Source: Taxillus chinensis
Taxonomy: Eukaryota > Streptophyta > Magnoliopsida > Santalales > Loranthaceae
Direction: 5' to 3'
Assembly: GCA_023512835.1 (NCBI GenBank)
Contig: CM042088.1
Location: forward strand, 34,985,664-35,049,663
DNA length: 64,000 nt
This document shows positions 55,175 to 64,000 of this stretch, piece after piece (the first letter of the stretch is position 1; each line of letters starts with the position of its first letter). The position numbers were made by a program, and so were the translations under genes. The notes under the pieces were generated by a model. It was not told the origin of the DNA and ran no database searches. It saw only the letters and a list, made by a program, of their open reading frames with translations.

Positions 55175-56878
55175 TTTTATTCCTAATGTGAGTTGTTGAG
55201 AGTTGGTATAACTGATTGTGTTATCATTGTTGTCAACCACAATGGTGTTAGCCACAATCTTTGTTGTCAACCTTAAATGAAGATAGAGGTAGACATCCAT
55301 TCAAGACCAAATTGCACCATATGAAAGAGGAGGTCCAGAGAAGCAGATTTCATCTGCATGGCTGATAATTCATCCAGTCATACACATATAATTGTAAAGC
55401 AATCCAGAGATTTTGAGCTCCAAATGGTACCAAATTTTACCCATGGATAGAAGACATCAAGATCTACAAGTTTACTTTTGACCTCGAGTCATTTTAAGCT
55501 CTGTACAAAAAGTTATGGTCTATATACATGTGAACGACTGACAGTTTCTCCCACCGTGCACATATAATCATAGGACTGTGCAAACTTTTTGAGCTCCAAT
55601 TGCACCAAATTTTACCCATGGATAGATAACTTCAAGGTCTAAAAGTTTGCTTTTGACTTCGAGTCGTTTTGAGCTCTATACATAAAGTTATGGGCCATAT
55701 ACATCTGAATGGTTGACAGTACACCCATCCGTGCAGCTATTTTGAGCTCCAAATGGCACCAAATTTTACCAGTAGATAGAGGGCCTCAATATCTACAACT
55801 TTGCTTTTGACCATAAGTAAATCCGAGCACTGTAAAAGAAGTTATGGACAATCTACTCACATGAGAAGTACAAATATAATCATGGGGACGTGCAGACTTT
55901 TTTAGCTCCAAAATTAACCATATTTTACCAGTAGATAGAGGACTTCAATATCTACAACTTTACTTTTTGACCTCAAGTGAATTTGAGCACTATAGAGGGA
56001 GTTATGGTCAAAATACCAACATCAGCACATGCAGATCGGAGTTCACCAGACGAATGGCTAAGATTTGTCGACTTAGGTGAGCTTGATCCAATGGCTAAGA
56101 CTATTTCACTTAAATGAGATTGATCCAATGGCTAAGATAAAGTAGACAAAGAGATCAATGGTTGAGGCTTGACTGCTAAAATTAGGTTAACATCTTATTT
56201 GAGCTGGCTAATCCAATGGCTAATTCTATAGTTGGCTAATCCAAGGGCTAGAGTTTAATGAAGGAAGATGTAAGGTTTTTGGATTAAGAAACCAAGGTTG
56301 TGGCGGCTGTGTAGTGTGTAAGGGAGAAGAGAGAACTAGAGAGGAAGAGAAGATTAGAGGAGATAGAGGAGTAGCTCTTGGTGTTTACAGAATCCATCTT
56401 GATGAGCTTGTTGACTGTGACATCAAAGAGAAGATCACGAACTAGTCCATTGATGTACTCTGATCAGATAATAGTGTAGAAACTCATTTGTGTGGGTTGG
56501 TACTGTTCTCTTTGTATCCATTCTTATTATTATCGTTGTAAAACCATAACCAGTGAGGTTATTGGTGATTATCGTTGTTGTTGAAATTGGGTAGTGAACC
56601 CAAAGGGTAGTGAACCCTAAAACTTGTAAGGTGGTGAACCTTGGATAGTAGTGTGCTATTCAAAATTTCTAGTAGAGATTCTGTGATCAGCTGTTTGTAG
56701 GTCACGCCGTGGACATAGCTCTACACATTGTAGGGTGAATCACGTAATTGCTGTGTGTTTTATCTTTGCTATTTTTCTTTATTAGTTTGAAGAGATTATC
56801 ACGGGAAAAAGAAAAAGGGGTAAAATTACATTGATACACTGATTCACCCTCCCTCTCAGTGTGTGTCTGGAAATTTGA
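55175..56878 (+). mobile_element. LTR-like insertion of unknown family
   Basis: It interrupts gag between two copies of AAGGG (55170-55174 and 56879-56883). Its right part (attcaccctccctctcagtg) resembles the 3' end of copia LTRs, but the ends are not a clean TG...CA. The interior holds a fourfold tandem repeat. No coding sequence. Confidence 0.5.
55415..56030 (+). repeat. Four tandem units of about 160-170 bp
   Basis: Each unit starts near ttgagctccaaatg(g)caccaaatttta, continues with gatagag...tctacaa(c/g)tttgcttttgac and closes with aaagttatgg. Units begin near 55415, 55580, 55741 and 55900. Confidence 0.85.
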
Positions 56879-57904
56879 AAGGGAACATAATGGAGTATAT
56901 TATGGAAATGTCTTATCTTGCTTTTGAACTTAAGGCACTAAAGCTCGAGCTACCTAATGACTTCCTTGTGCATTCAGTATTAATTTCTCTTCCTGCACAA
57001 TTTGGTCAATTTAAGGTTAGTTACAACTGTCAAAAAGAAAAATGGACTCTTAATGAGCTCATTTCTACTATGTGCAAGAGGAAAAGAGATTGAAGCAAGA
57101 TAGAACTAAAAGTGCTCATTTGGTTGTTACCCATTAGGATAAAGGCATAAAAAGAAAGAATATGGAAGGTGCTAAAAGTCCAACTTAAAAGAAATAATAG
57201 TAAAAATTAAGGGTTGTTTCTTTTGTAATAAGCCTAGACATATAAAAAATGATTATACCAAATATCACGTTTGGCGTGTCAAGAAAGGGTTGTCTGAACT
57301 ACTGAAAACCGCGTGATGTTGAAAGATACATTTACATGGGCAATGGTCTAAGGACCCGTACCTGTATGAGGTTGAAAGTTAGGACCATATAGAGTTTGGA
57401 ATACCTATCCGCCAGCGTGGCCTTAGCGTTAGCATTTTGTGCTGTTATTATTATTATTAGTATAATTGCACAGTATTAATAATAATAATAATAATAATGG
57501 GTTATCATCATCATTATTATTAGCCTCTTAATTAATTATATTATTATTATTATTATGTTATTGTGATATTGATTATTAGTATTATTATTATTAGTATTAG
57601 ATTCTATAATATATTTATGTTAGTATAAAAGGTGGAACCTAGGGCACAAACCTACGTTCCTTCCATTGTACACAGAGTTTGGTAGGGAAGAGCAGTTAGT
57701 TGAAGCCATCGTTGCGTTCAATCAATTCTTCAATACTAAATCCAGGTAGGTGATTCATTTCTCAATTATTTTATTGCATGTAGATGATTGGAAATAGTAC
57801 ATAGAATTTAAGTCCGTAGATGTACGCCGAAATCGTTGTAGCTGCTCAACTTTCAATAATCCGTTGCTTCATTGACTTCGAGGACCCGTTGTGGTCATGC
57901 AGAT

Positions 57905-58200
57905 GTGAAGAAGGCAGGGGCGGCGGCATCAGTGCCACCCCCGTGGGTCAGATTCGTGCACCTGCGTGAAAGATGAAGGAAGGCAGGGGCGTGGCGTCAG
58001 CGCTGCCCCGTGAGTCGTCCCCGCGCGCCCGCGTGGGTGTGAGGAAGGGAAGGGGCGCAGCATCAGCGCTGCCCCGTTAGTCGTCCCCGCGCGCCCGCGT
58101 GGGTGTGAGGGAGGGAAGGGGCGCAGCGTTAGTGCTGCCCCGCGATCCGTGTCTGTGCGCCAGAGCGGTGGCGTGGACGAAGGCAGAGGGACGGCGGCGT
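57905..58200 (+). repeat. GC-rich tandem array in LTR C2
   Basis: Four units of about 65-70 bp share ggaaggggcgcagcatcagc, gctgccccg and cgcgcccgcgtgggtgtgag. They are far GC-richer than the flanks. Confidence 0.88.
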
Positions 58201-59179
58201 CATGCCGCCTTGTAGGTTTTCACCACCCATTAACGGGCTGGTGTGTTTTGTGGCCGGTCCTCTGGGCCAGTCTGCTTGGGTTCTACAAAATAATAATAAT
58301 AATGGTAATAAAAGAGAGAGCATCTCACGTGGGTTTGGGAAGGTCGGTCGAGAATGTGGGCAAAACGAGCACATCCAATTTTGTCGTGTATATATATATA
58401 TATATATCTATATATATTATAATATACATAGTATATAATATAACACCTGATTTAAGCATACATGTGTCGGATATATACATATACACTAGTAAGGTATGAT
58501 TAATATTATATATATATTCACTGTGTTGAAAAATTCACCAAGTTATGTAAGTATTATTGGACTTGACATTATCGATTTTTATTTATTTATTCACTTACAT
58601 GTAGGTATATCGTTTGGGGTACAATGTTACTGGTTTTGTGATTAAAAAGTTTTGGTATGGTTATTATATTGAGTACTATATTGGACATTATGTTATTAAT
58701 TATGTGTGGATGTGATAAATCGGTGTTTATTAATTATGAGTGTGGATTTTGTTATGAATTAGTTGGGTTAACCGCGGGACCCACATAGGGCTGGCAAAAG
58801 GCCGTAGGTCCCTTATGTGGCTGGTTACCCAGGTCCCATATGTGGCAGGTTGTCGTTAAGGACACCACAGGTCCCACATATGGCTGTCTAGTAATGATGT
58901 GAATTCCTGGAGTTGGTGGCGGAAATCCCGTGGATGGATGAATGGCCGGTGTGAACCTTTAATGATGGAAATGTGATGTGATGTCTTATTTGTGATTTAA
59001 TGAAATTTAATTATGATAGAATGTGACACTCCACTAGCACAAGCATATACTAATCATACAGACATAGGAACTTATGTAATAAAGTACTGGAGATGGGGAT
59101 CACCTATTGGGCATTCGTGCTCACCCTACTTTATTTCTATTTCCAACAGGTTGTAGGGAATAGCTGGTAGAGCCATAGT

Positions 59180-61719
59180 TGTAAGACCCGCAAAAATTTA
59201 AGCTCTTCCTTAAATAGTAATAATAATAATGTCATTACTAAAAAATAGTTAGAAAGAATATTTTAGATATTATCACAATAAAAATAAGTACCCAATATAG
59301 TCATTTAAGTAGAATGTGATTAGTAACTAGCAGTTAGAATAGTAACTAACCGTTATGAATAGTATCCGTTTGAATTGTTATAAATAGGTGTGAGTATGTA
59401 ATAATGTTTTAAAATATTATACTTTATAGGTTTATAAAGTAAGAAGTCACGGAATATAATGTTATCTTACTTTATTGTTTATTGATTACGCAATTATATT
59501 ATTTTATCCGCGTTAATATTAAATACGTTATAAAATAAAATAAAATAATTTTTTATACGTCATAAAAAGTTTAGATGCTATATATTATGTCATTTAGTTT
59601 CTTAAACCAAATTACTATGGGTAAGTAAGTATTACAAGCCTTAACTTTACTAAAAGTATAAAATATAGGTAAGGCTCAAAAATTTGAATAAGGCAGATTC
59701 TGGAGGTCCCATTCAAAAATTCATAACTTGAGTTATACAGATCCAATTGACATGAAACTAAAGCCCATTTGTTCATTTATGACTTATCTAAAACTTGTAG
59801 AAATTTCAGAATTTAATATGAAGCCAATCAATTCCAGAAGTTAAAATACTACACATAGGTTCAGTATGAACGGGTAAACATTTTAGTATGACTTTAAAAT
59901 TCAATAACTTTTGTTATACATATGTAAAAATTATAAAATTGATACCCATTTGTAGATATTTGAGTTAGTAATGCAATAAAATTGGCCATTTGTCAAAAAC
60001 TACAAAATTAAAAACGTTATAATTGAATTAGTAGGGAGTACACCAATGTGGACTTTTGATGCCAAAGGAACCTTCTAGGTTTAAAAGTCTTAAAACATTT
60101 TTAAATGGTAGGAGGAGATAACCAAGTTTTTAATAAGAGATAATATGAGGAAAATAAAGTATTATATATATTTTAAATAATTTAATTTAATGTCAAAGTA
60201 AAATTCATACACTATTTTTCACACTATTACACCTCCCACCTTACCTATAAATAACATGCCTCACTTCCCTTCTCAAGCACTCTTTCCATTCAAATAAGCC
60301 ACAAAACTCTCCTCCAAATACTCTCCAAAAAGTTCTATTAACACCCAAATAGGCCTCCAAGCCTTCTCTTCTCTCAATCTTCCTCTCACCCGTTGGAAGT
60401 TCCAAAAGGTAAATATTTCAAGCATATATTAATCATATTCTTAGAAGGCTAATCCTCCTCATACATATATATATTATGGATGGCCTTGCCCCTCAATATA
60501 TATATGTATATTTATTAAATAATATGTATATGTGTATATATATTATTGTTATTTCATGGAAGGCTAAGTCTCCTCATACATATATATATTATGGATGGCT
60601 TTGCCTCTCAATATATATATGTATATGATACGTATGTGTATATATAGATTATTATTATTCCATGGAAGGTTAAGTCTCCTCATACATATATATATTATGG
60701 ATGGCTTTGCCCCTCAATATATATATGTATATTGTATATTATATACATATATTATATAGGTATATGTATAAGTATAGATTATTATTATCATGAGAAGTTT
60801 TTCCACCATAATATACTTATATATGTCTCTCAATATATTATTTATGAATATACTATTATTATTAAAACTAAAATATTAACTTTTAAATTTTGTTTCAAGG
60901 TTTATAAACGCGGAAGACAAAAAGATTTTAAGGATCCCCTCTCCCTTTCCTTACCACGATCTCCGACGTGGAAATTCATTTCCTATTTCTTCTCTATATT
61001 TCTATCTCAAGATTTTTCCTCATAATATTATTTTAAGAAGAATTAACTTTCTTTGGCACTTCTTGGAAACTTGGTAATTTAATTTATTGAATGGTGAATA
61101 CCCCTTTTACTTATCGGGGCTATTATTGCAAGACCTTCCTTTACGTTGAAATTTACCATTTATGTGATTGTTTGAAAATTTGTGAAGATATGTTTTATGT
61201 TTGGCAATATGTTTATGGGTGGTTCCAGAAAGACCTCCAATGCATTGGGTAAAAAACATCACTAGAGAGTGTTAATCCAGTTGATAACAAGTTATGCAAG
61301 ACATCTAGGTGGTGAACCTAGATGAGTAGATATTCTTATTTTTCCATGAGTTGATTATTCTCCATATATTATCCCTTACTTTTAACCTTACTGAGCTATT
61401 TGAGCTCATTTCCTTTCATGTTTTGTTTCCAACCCCAGGGAACTAGGAGAAAGCGAAGATGCTAGGATAATGGTCTCCAGAATGCTTGGAATAAAATCAT
61501 AAGAAGATTATGCATGTAGTATTTATATGTCATGTAAAACTATAATGGGTTATCAACACCTAGTCTCTAAACGCTAAACCTTAGAGATCTTGTGATGAGT
61601 ATTGATGTAATAAATAGACCATCGAATTTATGTTGAGTAATAGATTACTATTCATATAATTGTAATATCTTATTTGTTTAACGCACCCGGTCTGGAAGTC
61701 CAGATTTGGGGGTGCTACA
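59180..61719 (+). repeat. Solo LTR B2
   Basis: TGTAAGACCCGC...GGGGGTGCTACA, 2540 bp, flanked by ATAGT (59175-59179 and 61720-61724). Collinear with LTR B except that the segment with the small reading frame is missing near 59440 and the AT-rich units number three instead of two. The TATA box is at 60246-60253. Confidence 0.9.
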
Positions 61720-62385
61720 ATAGTGAAGCAAGGACAGGACATCCTTGGTGTAGAATTCATTTAGTAGACGATTTGTTTTTATTTTATTTTGTCATTTTAC
61801 TTCCCGGACTTGGGTCCGCGGCAGTTGTAGAACCTTGTTTGGTAAAACTTATATGTGAGTTATTCAGTGTGTTGGATATTATGGGAATTGAATGCAATGT
61901 CGTATCATTTTAATAAATCTTGAATTGAATGCATTGGGAAGTACAATTCTACCCCTATTGTGGAGTTGTACATGATTGGGTTGAACAATAATCCCCTCGA
62001 CCCCTGTGGAGTGGGTGTGGCGAAGTCGCGTTCCTAGTTCGACTGTTTTTTTTCAAAATTTGAGGGCATGACAAATGGAAACTCAGTAGAAGTCAATGCA
62101 ATTTGGCATTTTAAGTTGTGATTTAGACTTGGTTATTATTTGAATTTATTGAATACTTTTGTTGTACCGTCTTTTTTGTGGAATTTAATTTCGGTTTCTT
62201 TATTGGATAAATATGGTTATCATTTTTCATTCTAGTTAATTCAATTTATCCATAAATTCATGGGTTTTGAGAACTAGTTCTTTATGCATTACTAAAACAG
62301 CTTATATTCTAAATAGTGTCAATTAAAGTAACTACAAAATACATTATTAACTCTAGACAAGTAGAAGATCTGATATAAAGCATTG

Positions 62386-62632
62386 TCACATTTGGGATGT
62401 TCAGTTGAAGCAAGGCTTTATAGGCCGCATGAAAAGGAATTGGATTCCAAAACAGCAAGTAGTTATTTTATTGGCTATTCTGAATAATCTAGGGGCTATG
62501 AGTTTTATAATCCAACACTTGAATCTATTTATGAGACAAGAACTGCAATATTCTTTGAGGATGTTGAGTTTGAGGGTAGAAATAAGGTTAGAATATTGTC
62601 TTTGAGGAGGAATCAATCTTGATTCTCATTAT
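62386..62632 (+). pseudogene. Copia integrase C-terminal remnant
   Basis: Translation gives pieces of the integrase C-terminal module: YFIGYSE, then YNPTLESIYETRTAIFFEDV and EFEGRNKVR, ending in frameshifted sequence. It belongs to the same element as the gag at 54391. Confidence 0.8.
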
Positions 62633-62664
62633 CGTTTTTAATAATGTACAAGATTCTTTGTTTA

Positions 62665-63966
62665 TGTTGGTCCCTGGGAGCCTAGAGTGGGGGGTGAATA
62701 GGCTCTTGTCGAAAACTCTCTGTCGTCTCTGGCACAACACTTATCTGGTTAAAAGGTAGAATCAGTGCCGAAGATAACCAAATAATGGAAATATTCTATT
62801 TTATTATCAAAAGATAATTACAACAAAATATTAGCAGATTAAAGCAGATGGAAAGCTTTTCGATCTGTTGAAAACTCTCTTGCACTCTGTTTACAATTAC
62901 TCACACACTAGCCAATTTAATCTCTAAAAGCTCTTGTACATGTACGCGCATATTAGAAAATATACAAGTTTAATATATATAGACATCCATTGGAAAATAT
63001 TCTTAGAACATAATCTTCCGAGCACCGTGTAGCATTGAAATCTTCTCGGAAATGTCTTTGCTTTAAATGTTGCGGATGTGGTGCTCAAAATCTTGGGTCT
63101 TTAAACATTGAATTACTTCGCATGATCCCAAGTGCATTTAAGGCTCTGTCCACATCTCCGTGTGATTCACGTGTAAGATGACTTAGATATTCAACGAGTC
63201 TTTCTTACATCGGGACACAACGAGCTGATTACTTTAAATGCGAAGTTGATAAAGAGAAGCAATGTCTTCTTAATCCGTCATAAGATTCGTTACTCCGTGT
63301 TAATGAAGTTCGGATCCTTACTCTGTGTCAGTGGTTGCTTACTCCGTATGAGTTTGATACTAGAATCCTTATTCCGCGTCAGCGCTTCCTTACTCCGTAT
63401 GAACGAAAGGTTCAGAGGGCTTACTCCGCATGAGTTAAAAGGTTTGGATTCCTTACTCCGCATCTCTTTTCCTTACTCCGTGCGAACAAAGGACTCGGGT
63501 CCTTATTCTGCACAAGTCCTTCCTTACTCCGCGTGAATTAAAAACTCAGATTCCTTACTCCGTGTCTTCTTGTCCTTAGTCTGCTTGAGTGGAAGACTTA
63601 GCTTTTTATTCCGCGACAATTCTCTCTTACTCCGTGCGAGATGTAGACTAGGATTCTTATTCCGCATCTATGTAACTTAGTCCACTTAAGTATAAGATGC
63701 AGATTCCTTAGTCCATAACTTTAAGTGTGCAGTCCGCACGAGTGATCCTTATTCCGTATGAAGACTTGATTATTTACCAAGTGCTTGATGACACTCACGT
63801 TGGTCCAGATCAAGATTATGTATTCTATCCTTAGTGTTGTTCTCACGAGTGAAGATCCGATTTAGAGTTTTATCTTTTGCAGCAACTTAGAATAAACAAA
63901 CATGGTCTCAAATCAAATTACATAGGATTTTATCTGCATCATCCAAATTCTAGGTTTGATCCAACA
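62665..63966 (-). repeat. Sirevirus solo LTR
   Basis: TGTTGGTCCCTGG...GATCCAACA, 1302 bp, flanked by GTTTA (62660-62664 and 63967-63971). It is homologous to the LTRs of the 8837-27204 element but clearly more diverged, with about 19 TTACTCCG-type motifs at 63280-63780. Confidence 0.92.
63280..63780 (-). repeat. TTACTCCG-type array in the solo Sirevirus LTR
   Basis: About 19 copies of ccttactccg and variants (attccg, agtccg), spaced roughly 20-40 bp. Confidence 0.85.
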
Positions 63967-64000
63967 GTTTATCATTAATCAAGAAACGAATTCTGATCCT

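Larger units (their letters stand above)
54391..57290 (+). pseudogene. gag: Copia gag remnant, split by two insertions
   Basis: The ATG at 54391 opens MANVNLIHMLNETNFKD, then a TAG stands where Trp is normal. ILGCMDLDLALRCEQP and KRFEKNDKAET follow in interrupted frames. A MITE splits the codons at SMRYK, and an LTR-like insert follows ten bases later. Gag resumes near 56884 with GNIMEYIMEMSYLAFELKAL and continues through VLISLPAQFGQFKVSYNCQK. The zinc knuckle at 57205-57290 reads CFFCNKPRHIKNDY, with its last Cys replaced by Tyr. Confidence 0.85.
57347..62073 (+). repeat. Solo LTR C2, interrupted by solo LTR B2
   Basis: Flanked by AATGG (57342-57346 and 62074-62078). It begins TCTAAGGACCCG, the TG start changed to TC, and ends GAGGGCATGACA. 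Its own sequence is 57347-59179 plus 61725-62073, about 2.2 kb. A TATA box (TATAAAA, 57624-57630) and GGTCCC/TATGGCTG units (58770-58890) are present. A GC-rich array lies at 57905-58200. Confidence 0.85.
52473..62640 (+). mobile_element. Plus-strand Ty1/copia element, multiply interrupted
   Basis: The order is: 5' LTR (52473-52895), primer site, a leader of about 1.5 kb, gag (54391-54749, resuming near 55165 and 56884), zinc-knuckle remnant (57205-57290), and an integrase C-terminal remnant (62386-62632). A MITE, an LTR-like insert and solo LTR C2 with solo LTR B2 inside it interrupt the element. Protease and most of pol are deleted; the 3' end is further interrupted by a Sirevirus solo LTR and runs off the window. 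Confidence 0.8.

Noticed and set aside
58129..58499. Open frames at the edge of the GC-rich array in LTR C2
   Set aside because: GC-rich repeats lack stops by composition; the frames end in TA-rich low-complexity sequence.

Overview
The window is nuclear DNA of a flowering plant, most likely a dicot. It is AT-rich and consists almost entirely of LTR retrotransposons, solo LTRs and MITEs, with one convincing host gene: an intronless-in-coding GRAS transcription factor of the LISCL (SCL9/SCL14-like) group on the minus strand at 31387-33390. Nothing looks prokaryotic: there are no operons, rRNA, tRNA or CRISPR. The organism call rests on the GRAS protein, plant-type Sirevirus, chromovirus and Tekay-like LTR elements, initiator-Met-tRNA primer sites and Tourist-like MITEs. 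The species cannot be read from the sequence.

Layout. 1-2127: 5' end of a decayed minus-strand Ty1/copia element that continues off the left edge. 2128-3139: 3' part of a long gypsy-type LTR. 3140-5586: AT-rich sequence with microsatellites. 5587-29759: a five-deep nest in which four of the five insertions carry a 4-5 bp target-site duplication (TSD): a Tourist-like MITE (TSD TTA) contains solo LTR A (TSD TGTAA), which contains solo LTR B (TSD ATGGG), which contains a minus-strand Sirevirus-type copia element of about 12.9 kb net (TSD TAATG), which contains a minus-strand chromodomain gypsy element of 5.5 kb (TSD ATTG). 29885-30771: a second Tourist-like MITE. 31387-33390: the GRAS gene, with candidate 5'-UTR intron and TATA box to 33951. 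33952-38270: AT-rich, gene-free sequence. 38690-41397: a truncated solo LTR end and a broken minus-strand copia element. 41418-43640: DNA-transposon-like debris with a 20-bp tandem array.

43642-48556: solo LTR D (TSD TATGT) split by two further solo LTRs, C1 (TSD CTTGG) and F (TSD TGTGG). 48780-52177: decayed gypsy integrase followed by a 3' LTR of family A. 52473 to the right edge: a plus-strand copia element broken by a Tourist-like MITE (TSD TAA), an LTR-like insertion, solo LTR C2 (TSD AATGG) that itself holds solo LTR B2 (TSD ATAGT), and finally a Sirevirus solo LTR (TSD GTTTA).

Two structural themes are not explained by ordinary annotation. First, the long gypsy-type LTRs (A, A2, B, B2, C2, D) each show a GT donor-like site shortly after the TATA box and a pyrimidine-rich AG before their 3' end, which would define an intron of roughly 0.9-1.4 kb lying wholly inside the LTR. 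Second, that interval holds a tandem array whose unit differs between copies of the same family. The Sirevirus LTRs separately carry 15-19 copies of a TTACTCCG-type motif upstream of their TATA box. At least eight TSD-flanked solo LTRs are present against two complete elements, which points to heavy unequal recombination. All distances, repeats and TSDs were read by eye; no alignment or database search was run.
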